From the NCBI GenBank assembly GCA_029582165.1, contig CM055888.1, positions 11,848,001 to 11,912,000 on the forward strand: 64,000 nucleotides of DNA, in the 5' to 3' direction. Positions 33,555 to 44,929 of this stretch are shown piece by piece (position 1 is the first letter of the stretch; each line of letters starts with the position of its first letter). Source of the stretch: Portulaca oleracea (Eukaryota; Streptophyta; Magnoliopsida; Caryophyllales; Portulacaceae). The notes beneath the pieces are model-generated. The model did no database searches. It saw nothing but the letters and a program-made list of their open reading frames with translations, and had not been told where the DNA came from. A program made the position numbers and the translations under genes.

Positions 33555-34629
33555 ATGGACTGCACGCAAGCATACGGAAGTGCTCAAGCATACGAAGCAG
33601 AGAACGAGATTGTTGAGGATGAGATGTTAAACGAAGCAATCTATATGATCAATAACCAATACCATGATCATGGGGCAGTCACAGAAGGTTGCATTAAGAA
33701 CCTTGCCAAGGGAAGTTGCATTAAGCTCTTTACCCAATATGACTGGCGTGGTATAAACCAGGAACCCTATCCTGACATCATTGACAGATATTGCTCCGGC
33801 AATTTTGTCCACTCGGCTCATTGTGGTAGCCACTGTGAAGACGAGGCTGCTGTTGTATATTATGATGAACGAGGTTTAGGTTGGCTCCTCGCTTGGTCGG
33901 TCAAGGACAACTCTAGAGGTTGTAACAGTCATAACAAGGTATTCATCTTCACTTAAAGTGCTCCTTAATTTTAGGGTTTTTGGCTCAAAATCATCCGAAG
34001 TGAGAGGTGAGTGGCTGAAAATAAGTCAAACTGACATTTTGGCTGAGAATGTGCTAAATTTTTAACTTATTTACTCTGACTAAACTAGAATTTAATTCCT
34101 ATATCATAAAGCTGACTTAACACCCTTAAAAATTTCAAAGGTGCAATGGATTAAAGTCTGTTTATATTATTTTCAGTCAAGACCGAACTTTTCAAGGGCA
34201 CCGAATCAGTTTTATGACGTAGGAATTCAATTATGGTTTAGTCAAAGTAAATAGGTTAAAATTTGGCACATTCTGACTCAAAAATTCAGTTTGGATTATT
34301 TTCAGCCACTCACCTTTCACTTCATATTATTTTGAGCCAAAAACCCTTGATTTTATCCATTCAAGTGTAATTATTCATGTGGTTCTAGCCATAGCAAGTC
34401 ATATAGATGCTCAATATTAATTCGATACTTAAATTGTATGCAGGTTTATGTTGAAACCGGACCAATTCGAAACTATGAGAATATTAACTGGTATGCCATC
34501 AGAACCAAGCTGGAGGCATCTTGTGACACTAGCTATTACGTGGATGGCACCACTGCAAATGAAGCATTTGCCAAAATTAGTGACGGCAAGAGAGCTTCAC
34601 TTATTGCTACCTTTAAGTATCTAGGTTAA
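33555..34629 (+). CDS. 23 kDa jasmonate-induced protein-like, two exons
   Basis: Exons 33555-33938 and 34444-34629 are joined by a GT/AG intron and give 189 residues. An in-frame ATG at 33525 would add 10 residues, but TTACAG at 33543-33548 looks like a splice acceptor, so 33555 is preferred. The core KLFTQYDWRGINQEPYPDII followed by GNFVHSA, EAAVVYYDERG and WLLAWS follows the order seen in barley JIP23 and its Atriplex homologue (family knowledge). Exon 2 carries WYAIRTKL and SLIATFKYL near the end. No signal peptide is seen, so it is probably intracellular. Biochemical function of the family is unknown. Eight cysteines (3, 46, 55, 80, 90, 94, 123, 155) are unusual. The short N-terminus may mean a missing 5' coding exon. 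Confidence 0.82.
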
Positions 34630-36922
34630 AACTTCAGTATTCAGCGACTATGATGGTCTTACACATGCATACTCCATGTCCCTAACATTGTCAGGACAAT
34701 GAATAATGATCGCTTATTTTGTTTCTGCTACCTATTTCTGATCTTATTGCTCTCTCTTTTCTTTTAATTTCCTCCAATAGATCATGCTAAACCTTTGTTA
34801 GTCAAAATGCACATGATTCACATATAAAATATATGTAGACGCACTGACAGATCTTGACCTTCTGATTAAGGGTGTCCAAAACACTATTATTTTATATAAT
34901 AAATATAAAATCCATAATTTTTATTTCAAATCATACCTAATTTTTTAATTATTTTTGGGTTAACGGTCGGCGAGGCACCAGGTCCGCCCATGTGTAGACA
35001 AATTAATTGTATGAAAGGGTGATTCATTTGAGTAGGCTGCCGAATAAAGTGGCTTTTTCCGATCATTTCGAATTAAAGTTTCAATAACACAAATGGACAA
35101 TGATACAAATCTTGCTTCAAGATGGATAATAACCATCTTAATTGTCCATATTTCATATTGATGTAATTTTCAATAATATTTTCTCTAATAATTATAAATA
35201 TTTATCAACTATAAGAGTATAATACTTATTGACAAGGTCAAAAAATATAAATAATAGCCTAATTTTATCAATCATATTAGAAAATGCATATTTTATGCAT
35301 AGTTTTATATTTATGAAAAAATACTAATAAATAATTACTTTTATATTGTTTATAAGTTGTAATAACCCTCAAAGTAATGAAATATAACTTTATAATGAAT
35401 TAAATATACTTACATTTAATTTTATAAATAATTTAGATGAAATGCAAGATGGTTAACCAGCAAGATGTTCATCATTTTTGTACACAAATATTCTTTTCAA
35501 AAAGAGAAAAAGAATGTGATTTTTGTTATAAAATTAGTACAATTAGTGTTGTCGAATAAAAAGTTACCAAGTGAAACATGATTTTTTTTGTTTACCAATG
35601 TTCAATAATAGTCAATGTTTTTATTTGCTAATAGTTGACTGTATTATTAAATACGGTTACCAAAAACAAAACAATATAAGTCAATAACACATTTGTGCAC
35701 AATTTACGTACCGTATTAATATGGTTCTGAACTACTCCTCGCCACTCCTAAATAATTTTTATTTCTAATGTTTGGAAATTATTAAGAAAATAATAGCTAA
35801 TAGACATATTGACAAAAATACATTTACTTTAAGCACAAGTAAATAATTTCATTAGAAATGATAAATGTTAAGGTAAGTATGATATAACATTAATTAATAT
35901 TGTATATAAATTCTAAATTGATAAGGATAATATAAAATAAAAAATTAGTTAAAATAACAAATATTGAAGAACAAAAGAATCACACTGTAATATTTTTGGT
36001 ATCGCAATAGAGTCTTAGGGTCCGTTCTTTTATGTGGTTGGTTACGGTCCGTGTGATGCGGTGCGGTGGAATTTTGAAAAGTACGGTGGATTGTGGAATA
36101 AAAATTAATATTAACATTATTAAATTAATAACAGTAATATTAATATTAGCACTAACATTAATAACAGTATTAATGTATATTAACATTAAAATTTTAATAG
36201 AATTAATATTAAAATTTTAATTAAAATTAGTATTAGTATTAATGATAATTGTAATATTAGTATTAAAAATATTAATTTTAATATTATAATTATAGTTACA
36301 GTCTTAGTATTATAATTAATATTAATTAGTACTAGTATTAATACTAATATCAGTATTAAATATGTTATTTCAAGATTTATTTTAATTATTTCTGTAAATA
36401 TTTATCTTTTAAAAATATTTTATATTATTTATTTTATTGATGTTTAATTTAATTTAATTTTAATTTAACTCTTATTTTATTTTATTCATATTTAATTTGA
36501 TTTTAATTTAATTTAATCTAATTTAATTTTTTAAAACTTTTTTTTTGAGATGAGGTCAAAGGTGGATTAGTGGAAACTTTAAAATTAAAATTATTAAAAT
36601 AATTTTTTTATTTTGAAGAAAAATATTGACACTTTAAGGAATGAAATATGATGAAACCTTCCAAAAATGAGATGTATGAGGTCCCTCTTAATTTTTTTTT
36701 TTTTTTTGGGGGGGGGGGGGAAGGGAGGTTCATTGCCTTTAGATATGAAGTTCCAGTCCTAAAATTTTCAACCAAACATATAAAATAAAGGAACTTGATA
36801 CATTTTGATATTAAGATTCACACGACAATCTTCAACCAATCACATCAAAAAATACCTGTATATGATGAACATCTTATATAAATACAAAGGTAGAAAGGCA
36901 TGGTGCTAACTTTGTCAACAAG
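34630..36922. other. Intergenic DNA with repeats
   Basis: No gene is seen. It contains a MITE at 35098-35482, the left end of a TCCGTTCTTTTATGTGG-type MITE at about 36017-36100 without a right partner, a long (ATT/AAT)-rich stretch at about 36103-36560, and a T16 run passing directly into G13 at 36692-36720. Confidence 0.55.
35098..35482. mobile_element. MITE-like repeat
   Basis: The left end ACAATGATACAAATCTTGCT and the right end CAGCAAGATGTTCATCATTT are inverted. Inner CAAGATGG/CCATCTT blocks also pair. It looks like a distant relative of the AAAATGATAY-end family. TSD not resolved. Confidence 0.5.
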
Positions 36923-36994
36923 GCCGTCTTAGCTCAATGGTAGAGCGCGTGGCTTTTAACCACGTGGTCGTGGGTTCGATCCCCACAGACGGCG
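36923..36994 (+). tRNA. tRNA-Lys (anticodon UUU)
   Basis: The 72-nt cloverleaf is complete. The acceptor GCCGTCT pairs with AGACGGC, and the D arm is GCTC/GAGC. The anticodon stem CGTGG/CCACG holds the loop CTTTTAA with TTT at 36955-36957. The T arm GTGGG/CCCAC has loop TTCGATC, and the discriminator base is G. There is no intron. It matches the nuclear type of plant tRNA-Lys(UUU). The D loop is one base shorter than in the form I know (AATGGTA). Internal A and B boxes are intact. Confidence 0.96.
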
Positions 36995-37007
36995 CTGTTG
37001 GTTGGAC

Positions 37008-37013
37008 TTTTTT
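37008..37013 (+). terminator. Pol III terminator of tRNA-Lys
   Basis: A run of six T lies 14 bases after the tRNA end, the normal RNA polymerase III stop signal. Confidence 0.85.
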
Positions 37014-37190
37014 GTGTTGTGTAGTTTTTTAACTAAAACTTTTAAGCTAAGAAGGGTAAAACACAACCACTAGGAAGTCTTTGTCATCGATTCTTCCAAG
37101 TTTATCATCATACCGTGAAATTTAGGGATAAACACAATATGTCTATCGAGTTAGTTGCTCGATTTCCTTCTCTAAAATATGACTAAAAGT

Positions 37191-37735
37191 TACATTAGTG
37201 CACTTGTAGGAAAAATACTTGAATATCGATGACATGATTGTTGATCTCCTAGGAGGAGATTATGACGCCTCGAATAGCTTGAATAAGGATCTTATTGTTT
37301 CCTTGTGTAATAATATTTTGGTAATCATCTTTAATTGCCTTCATTATTCCATTGCAGAGAGTTGTTGTTTCGGCCGCAAGTATTGACTAATTTTCAAGGT
37401 TGAAAGTTGATGCGTGAATGAAATCTCCTTGTCTATCTTTGAAGATAAATACGCTTGTTGCTGTTGTTGAAGACTTACATTAGTGCACTTGTAGGCACAA
37501 AAAAAAAAAAAGAATTTCGAGCTTATGATAGCTTGAATAAGGATCTTACTGTCTCCTTGTATAATACGGAGTAATATTTTGGTAATCATCTTTAACTGCC
37601 TTCATTACACCATTGTAGAGAGTTGTTGTTTCGGCTTACAAGTATTGACTAATTTCCAAGGTTGAAAGTTGATGCGTGAATGAAATCTCTTTGTCTATCT
37701 TTGAAGATAAACCCATTTGTTTTTGTTGTTGAAGA
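37191..37735 (-). pseudogene. Tandemly duplicated remnant of an RNase H-like (LINE-type) domain
   Basis: Two adjacent copies start at 37191 and 37476, each about 260-285 bp. They share TACATTAGTGCACTTGTAGG, AGCTTGAATAAGGATCTTA and TTGAAAGTTGATGCGTGAAT. On the minus strand the reading includes pieces such as NGIMKAIKDDYQNIIT and GDSKILIQAI, which resemble the ‘AL..AI..G...I.EGDSK.LI.AI’ pattern of the RNase H-like domain in plant LINE polyproteins. Frames are broken by many stops. The duplication is certain; the protein identity is tentative. Confidence 0.5.
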
Positions 37736-37980
37736 CTTGTAAGTTGTAACCATCGACTTTTATTTTAGTGGTTTTCTCCAAGCCACACAGTGAGTCTTCT
37801 TTGATGTACATGGATGGTTTGGAGTAGTGTGATGACGGATGATGCTAAAGACTCATATCATTTTGGAATGGGTAAATGCCCTAACAAAAAAAGCGAAATG
37901 GGGTACCTTTCACAAAATTACTTGATTCTTCCATTGTAGAGTAAATTATATTTACTCCACTGAAGGTTGTTGTAATACTA

Positions 37981-38231
37981 CCTCCGTCCTTTTTTGCTTG
38001 TCAAATTAACCAACTTTTCCGTCCCTTTTTCTTTGTCAAGTTAACTAATTTTTACAATTCCAATAACCATATTACCAATTTTATCCCTAATGAATAAGTT
38101 CTTTACCCCATTCCAAGGTGACTATACAAGGCTATTTTTGGCAATTTAATTATAAATTTTTCACCTAATTTTCCATGCTCATTGATTTTGATGCATTAGT
38201 TTTTGTGACAAACAATTAAGGACGGAGATAG
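37981..38231. mobile_element. Stowaway-like MITE
   Basis: Ends CCTCCGTCCTTTTTTGC and the inverted AATTAAGGACGGAGATAG with TA at both sides (37979-37980 and 38232-38233). 251 bp, non-coding. Confidence 0.75.
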
Positions 38232-38593
38232 TAGTTTCTAGACTTTTGTGAAATGGATTTTACCCGACCTCGTCAGAGCTGTATTGTTTTTAACCTCCCT
38301 TAGACTCTTTTGTAACTTTTTTTTTGTTTGGATTTTCCAACCAAAATTTAATTTTGGAAATGTATTGATGGTTTTTCTCTCTGCTTAATTTTTTTCTAAC
38401 TGCTTTTTCCTTTAGGGCGACCTGTTCTCTTCATTTATAAATTACCAACAATTTATATTTACAAATTTTACCTAATTCTACGTAAACTACTCAAATTATA
38501 AAACTAAGGTTCTATTCTTTGTGATGTGGAATAAAGAATGAGTAAGAAAGTGTGGGATAAAGTGGGAAATGTGAGAAATGTGAGAAATAATGT

Positions 38594-39612
38594 TGAAAGA
38601 ACCCTAGAGGGGGGTGAATAGGGTTATTAAACTTTCTGCAAAATAGATTCACTGGTAAAGGACATTAGGCTCTTAATCTATTCAAATTAAGATTCAAATA
38701 AGATAACACAAGAACAGAACTATAATAAAGGACAATGAATGTGAACTGAATAACTTCCTTTATTATGACAAAACAGAATGCTATTTTGAACAACCCAAGG
38801 TAAACGTCCTTAGGGTTTACAAGAGATCGAGAAGAAGTGCACGACAGCAGGCATTTCGAATATGTTCTGGAGAAATGAAACACCCACCAAAATCAATATT
38901 TGGTGTAAACACGAATCAATCCCAAATCCATCTGGGAATCGATTACACAAACACAAATCAATTCTAACTCCGTTAAGAATTAAATTCACTCAAACACAAA
39001 TTTCTCACACAATCGTTCTTCTTTCAACTCGAAGAACACAACCAAAACATAGAACCCAATTCTCTGTTTTGAACACCCGATTACTTCCGTGGAATCGTTG
39101 CTTTAATTCGAATCTCATGTCTTCAATTTATAGGCTTGTTTACTTGAATAGAATGGAGACGTTGGAGACGTTGGAGATTTGATTTGAGATCAGATTCCTT
39201 CCTTTCTTCGTGCTTCCAGATTTGCTTCATTTTGTGTGAGATTTCCGGATTCAAAGATCTTGTTTTTCTTTCCAAACTCTTGCTCGATTGTTTCCTGCAA
39301 TGCACATAGAACAATCGAATTAGTCTGGTTAGAGAATGGACAAAGAGAATCAGATGACTCAGTTTCCAGAAATAGCTTCCCTGTTTCTTTGCTCTTTTTA
39401 TCTTTCACGAAGCTTCTGCAGGGTGAACGACCTTATGATGCTTTGGATGAACGTCCTTATGAAGCATTGGGTGAAGGTCCTTCTGCCTTCTTGAGATTTC
39501 TTTCCTTGTTCTTTCCTTGCGCATTTATTCGAATTTTGACTTTCATTCAAAACTGATCCAGTGCCAAGGTCCTTGAGAATGAGTCTATCAATGTCCTTGA
39601 GGGGTTCTAACA
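38594..39612 (-). repeat. Left LTR (3' LTR) of the gag-only element
   Basis: Nearly identical to 41727-42747 over its whole length, with few substitutions and short indels (for example GCGAGAAGAAG-region and GGGTGAACGACC-region differences). It starts TGAAAGAACCC and ends GGTTCTAACA. High similarity suggests a fairly young insertion. Confidence 0.92.
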
Positions 39613-40231
39613 ATCTCCCCCTTTTTGATGAAAGGCAAAATTCATTTACAGCAGTTCTCCCCCTTTTTGACTTTTATCAAAAAGTCTAGAGAGCTCCCCC
39701 TTAATATTGTAACCATCTCCAATAATCTGCAAGACTCAATGAACTTGTTAGTCCTAAGAGATGGTGCTCCCCCTTAATATGTGCCATAAAAACAACACTT
39801 CTATTTGAGTAGAACCATTTGTCAAGTTTCTTGATCTTAGGTCTGACAAGGTCCTTGAGGGGTTCTTATTGTTGATGTAAGTAATGTCCTTGAGTGCTCC
39901 AAGCTCCCTTAAGCATCCACTCTCCTGGATGCTGAATATACCTGCAAAAACATTAGACACCCTTCCTCAAGCCATAATTGACATTAAATTTAGGTTCTTG
40001 ACTACTAGTAACAACCATGTTAGGAGGTCTTGTTCCTTTTGGAACCCAAACTTGTACAATTTTAGAACGATAATGGTTGAAGTAATGAGATTTACCATAT
40101 TTGCTTTTGGGAAGAGATGAATGACCTTGATATCTTGTCCTAATATAGTTGTGTCGTTCTTGGTGCCATGAGTGAAATCTGTGGCCTTGATACTGCTCAT
40201 TAAGGTCCTTGTGTCGTCCTTGGTGTCTGGT

Positions 40232-41678
40232 TCAAATAGCTTGTCCTTGCGAGACAGAATGTCCTTGATGACAGTTTCGTTCCTTAACAGGGGATGAACT
40301 TTTATGCCATTTTCCAAGGTTTTCTTGTTGCTTGGTTGCCTCAGCCAGAGACTTATGACAATCATCAAGGTTGGCCTTGAGGTCTAGTATTTCAGCTTTG
40401 AGAATGTCGACCCTAGAGGTAAGCCCTTCACATAATTTCTCCAATTTCTGATTGGACTCTTTCATGCCTTTGTTGGTTTCTTTTAGTGACCTAATCTTAT
40501 TTAAATGCTTGGTCTCCCGTCCTGCAAACTTTAAAAGGCATTTTCCCAAGTACTTTTTAGGATAAGTGAGGAGATCATCAAATGTTACCTCCCTTGATTC
40601 ATCCTTGTCACTGTCTGGATAGTCATCATTTACTGCACCAACTTCCTCTGTGTCGTTGATGTCTTTTCTCATGATGCAATGACTAGTAGTTTCATCATCA
40701 TCACTCCAAGTGGCCATCAAGGCCATATGATTTCTCTTTTCTTTGTTCTTTCTGTGGTAGGGACAGTCCTTGATCAAGTGATCTGGGTCACCACAAAAAA
40801 AAAAACAAGAGAGTGAGTTAGTTCTATTATTTGATGAGTCATTACCTCTTTGGTTGATTCGTTTGAATGAAGGTCCTCTAGAGGTATGACTTTTATTGCA
40901 TGATTTCTTGAGATCCTTGGCCATCAACGCCAAGATCTGGTTCTTATCATTGTCTTTAGGACTATAGATGTCCTTATGGGCTACGTCTTCCTTTTCATTT
41001 TCCTCTTCCTGGAGACGCATTTCGTGAGCAAGAAGCTTTCCAATGAGGTCATCTAATTGGAGAGTTTCCACATTGTGAACTTCCTCTATTGTAGTGACCT
41101 TTGATTCCCATTTCTTTCTTGTAAGACATCTGAGGACCTTGTGAACTTTTTTCTTCATTGGAGTAGGTTTTCCCCAAGGACTTGAGATTATTGACTATGA
41201 CAGTGAATCGTTTGTACATGTCCTTGACGGATTCTCCATTCTTCATTTTGAAGGATTCATAGTTCTTGAAATAATTGTCACGCCTTATTCTTTGAACTTG
41301 GCTCGTTCCTACATATGTGGTCACTAAGGTATCCCACACTTGTTTAGCTGTATCACAACCAGAGATAAATTCAAACTCATTAGAATCAAGTCCACAGTAA
41401 AGGATATGTAATGCTTTAACATTTTTATCCGCCTTTTCTGCTTCTCTGGCAGAATACTTGGATCTATCTTTGGGTTTCGTGATTTCTCTATCAGTGATCA
41501 TGGGGACAAAGTCTCCATTCTCAATTCTGTCCCAAAGGTCATAGTCTTGATCCATGATGAATGTCCTCAAACGCTTCTTCCAGTGTGCAAAGTTTGATCC
41601 TCTGAATAAAGGAGGACTGTTTAAGCAACGTCCTTGCCCTATATCACCATCTTCGATCCCAGCCATGATCTTTACCAC
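40232..41678 (-). pseudogene. Gag (DUF4219/UBN2 with zinc knuckle), frameshifted
   Basis: 41049-41678 opens with CLNSPPLFRGSNFAHWKKRL and continues with CDTAKQVWDTLVTTYVGTSQ and ESFKMKNGESVKDMY, the UBN2 Gag fold. 40232-41158 in another frame gives NVETLQLDDLIGKLLAHEMR and the zinc knuckle CFFCGDPDHLIKDC. The two join at a run of A near 41150 where one base has shifted the frame. Downstream text to about 39967 (VWVPKG-like) is a stub of the region that precedes protease in related elements. Nothing of pol follows. Confidence 0.87.
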
Positions 41679-41712
41679 AAAGCGGTTAGTCTCTGAATCT
41701 TCAGTGGACCAA

Positions 41713-41724
41713 GCTCTGATACCA
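41713..41724 (-). other. Primer-binding site (initiator tRNA-Met) of the gag-only element
   Basis: On the minus strand this reads TGGTATCAGAGC, the standard copia primer-binding site complementary to the 3' end of initiator tRNA-Met. It lies two bases inside the 5' LTR. Confidence 0.92.
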
Positions 41725-41726
41725 CT

Positions 41727-42747
41727 TGAAAGAACCCTAGAGGGGGGTGAATAGGGTTATTAAACTTTCTGCAAAATAGATTCACTGGTAAAGGACATTA
41801 GGCTCTTAATCTATTTAGATTAAGATTCAAATAAGATAACACAAAAACAGAACTATAATAAAGGACAATGAATGTGAACTGAATAACTTCCTTTATTATG
41901 ACAAAACAGAATGCTATTTTGAACAACCCAAGGTAAACGTCCTTAGGGTTTACAAGAGAGAAGAAGTGCACGACAGCAGGCACTTCGAATATGTTCTGGA
42001 GAAATGAAACACCCACCAAAATCAATCTTTGGTGTAAACACGAATTAAACCCAAGTCCGTCTGGGAATCGATTACACAAACACAAATCAATTCTAAGTCC
42101 GTTAAGAATTGAATTCACTCAAACACAAATTTCTCACACAGTCGTTCTTCTTTCAACTCGAAGAACACAACCAAAACATAGAACCCAATTCTCTGTTTTG
42201 AACACCCGATTACTTCCGTGGAATCGTTGCTTTAATTCGAATCCCATGTCTTCAATTTATAGGCTTGTTTACTTGAATAGAATGGAGACGTTGGAGACGT
42301 TGGAGATTTGATTTGAGATCAGTTTCCTTCCTTTCTTCGTGCTTCCAGATTTGCTTCATTTTGTGTGAGATTTCCGGATTCAAAGATCTTGTTTTTCTTT
42401 CCAAACTCTTGCTCGATTGTTTCCTGCAATGCACATAGAACAATCGAATTAGTCTGGTTAGAGAATGGACAAAGAGAATCAGATGACTCAGTTTCCAGAA
42501 ATAGCTTCCCTGTTTCTTTGATCTTTTTATCTTTCACGACGAAGCTTCTCGTCTGGGGTGAACGACCTTATGATGCTTTGGGTGAATGTCCTTATGAAGC
42601 CTTAGGTGAAGGTCCTTCTGCCTTCTTGAGATTTCTTTCCTTGTTCTTTCCTTGCGCATTTATTCGAATTTTGACTTTCATTCAAAACTGATCCAGTGCC
42701 AAGGTCTTTGAGCCTGAGTCTATCAACGTCCTTGAGGGGTTCTAACA
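41727..42747 (-). repeat. Right LTR (5' LTR) of the gag-only element
   Basis: Partner of 38594-39612, bounded by TGAAAG and TAACA, next to the primer-binding site on its left. Confidence 0.92.
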
Positions 42748-43010
42748 AATGTTTCACAAAATAAGTCGTATAAGTAACATCATTTATATATTATGAATTT
42801 TTAAATATATAGCTTATAATTTTTAACAAAGTAGTATGAGTAAAACAAATCATATCAGTCACAACATTTATTAAATATACGAAATTTTTAAACATATATG
42901 ATGTAAGATACGTGAGGAAATATGAGACAGAGTGTGAAAAGTGGGATAACATGGAAAATACTGGGAAAAGTGAGGATAATTTTATCCCAACATTATAAAA
43001 GAGCATGGCC

Positions 43011-43844
43011 TACTTATACCTGCCAAAACTTGCCCAACATCTTTCTAAAAATTATATAAATTCAAATAATTTTATAAAATTTATAAAATGTGTACGTAAT
43101 TGTTTTGAATGACATTTTTTGTAAAATTGTTTTCAAAATCTACTAAAAATAAATTTAAAAAATTTAAAAATTACAAAAATATAAACCTAGAAATATAGAA
43201 AATTTATGATCTAAAAATTTTTATTTGAATTTGTTTCATTTTTTATCTTTTTTTAATGTTAATTTTTTATTGTTTACTTTGTTATGTTTTATTTTTTTAT
43301 TTTCTTTATTTTTCATTATTTTTAATATTTTCACTTTTGAATTTTTGAATTTTTTATTGTTTTAATTTTTACTTTAAATAATATAAATCAATATGATTAA
43401 AATTAAAATTTAAAATAAAAATATATAAATAAAAATATATATATAATAAAAATTAAAATATATTTAAAATAAAAATTAAAAAATTTATAATAAAATTAAA
43501 AAATTTAAAGTATGTAAAAATAAGTAAATAATTTAAAAATAAACATAATAACTGAAAAATAAAACTAATGATAAAATAATAAAGAAATTATAAATTAAAA
43601 ATGTAAATGTAAATGTAAATGTAAAAAGTAAAAAAAATAAACGAAATAAAAAACCAAAAAGACATCCCGGTGCACAAAGCGTCCCTACAAGTGGGGCTCC
43701 GGGGAATGGTCCCACCACAAAAGTGTATTATAAACAAACTTTACCTAGCATTTCTTCAAAAGAATGTATTCATGAGTCAAACTCGTGACTTTACACTACA
43801 TAACAACAATTGAACCGTTGTACTAAAGTTATATTTATATTATG
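43011..43844. other. AT-rich intergenic DNA, no gene seen
   Basis: Low-complexity A/T sequence, especially 43240-43640, with a (TGTAAA)n-like run at about 43596-43626. No element ends or coding signature recognised. Confidence 0.5.
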
Positions 43845-44665
43845 ACAGCCCTTCTCTAGAATTTTCCTCCTGTTGATAAGAGAGAGAAATAGAGGAAGAG
43901 AGTGAGAGAGAGAAATCTCCCTCCCCCCCCCCCCCTTCTTCTTTGCCCTTTCCTCTTTCCGCTCTTTCAGTCCCTCTTTGAGCCTCTTTAAGGGCTTCTC
44001 ATCGACCTTCTCCATCTTTTTGGAGATCCAGACAACTTTTTCTCTTGAGAGGAAGGTTTTGCTTGTTTTTTGTCCGATTTCCTTCTGATCTTTCTCTTCT
44101 TTGAATAGATAAGGGCAATCTGAGCTCTTTTGTCCAGAATCGGTGGTTGCTTGAGTGGTCAAGGTGCCGGTGGCATGAGGTTCTGATGCGGTCGTTTTTT
44201 ATCAAAGGAAGCGGCGAGTTTTCTGTAGATTGGGAAGTCTTCTCCTGATATTGTCTCTTCTTCTGTAGATTGAGTTTTTTGTAGATCGGGACAACTTCGA
44301 AGAGAAATGTTCATCATCGAGCGTGGCGGGTTGCCGGAGTTTTTGGCCGGAGTGGTCCTAAGCGTCAGGACTACGTTGTCAAGTTCCTAAGCCTGGTCTT
44401 TGGTCAAGTTTGGTTTCCCAGTTTGTGTTGGGCAGTGCCTTTTGGGTGTTGTCACTTTGTGTCAGCCCTTTCCCTTGTTTTTGTTTTTATTTCTATCTTT
44501 TTCTTGTTGTTTGTATTATGTTTTAGCCTTTTAGTTAGTTTGTTTTTTTTTTTCCCATCTAGTTAGTCATTTGATCCTGGAGAGGAGATGACTAACCTTA
44601 GGTTGGTCCTCCTCATCATTTACCCTATAAAGAATGGACATTCCCATTTACCCGAGTTAAAAAAA
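43845..44665 (+). mobile_element. Possible retroposon ending in an A-tail
   Basis: A pyrimidine-rich, largely non-coding unit ends at 44641-44665 in TTTACCCGAGTTAAAAAAA, a terminal wording common at 3' ends of plant LINEs. There is a C tract at about 43922-43934. No clear duplication flanks it and no protein domain was recognised, so the call is weak. Confidence 0.3.
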
Positions 44666-44929
44666 AAAATGTAGAAGTTCTACCTATACCTACTAACTTT
44701 ATTTATTGTACATGCACATAATTCACAAATTCCACCTAATCTTATTTAAACAAAGGGCAACAATGTCGATTTATATTCAAAATTAATTTTTGACTAGAAA
44801 ATCCTAATAAAAGTTATAGAAATAACTAGAAAATAAAAAAGCTAACTACAAGATTGACAAGGTACAATAAAAAAATTTCACATACGTGCCTTCAAATTAC
44901 AAGCCACCTTCGATTGCTTCATACGCTTG

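Larger units (their letters stand above)
38594..42747 (-). mobile_element. Non-autonomous, gag-only Ty1/copia element
   Basis: Two LTRs of about 1,020 bp (38594-39612 and 41727-42747) are flanked by the exact 5-bp duplication AATGT (38589-38593 and 42748-42752). A primer-binding complement GCTCTGATACCA (41713-41724) lies two bases from the right LTR, and the purine tract AAAAAGGGGGAGA (minus strand) is next to the left LTR. The 2.1-kb interior carries only Gag and no protease, integrase, reverse transcriptase or RNase H. This fits the terminal-repeat-with-GAG class, probably derived from a SIRE-like copia lineage and mobilised in trans. Confidence 0.9.
38508..43010. mobile_element. MITE split by a gag-only LTR element
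   Basis: The left part (38508-38593) starts GGTTCTATTCTTTGTGATGT, and the right part (42748-43010) ends ATTATAAAAGAGCATGGCC, the inverted partner. The ends and the GTGAAAAGTGGGATAA-type interior resemble the MITEs at 15715 and 47242. The LTR element at 38594-42747 inserted into it. Confidence 0.65.
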
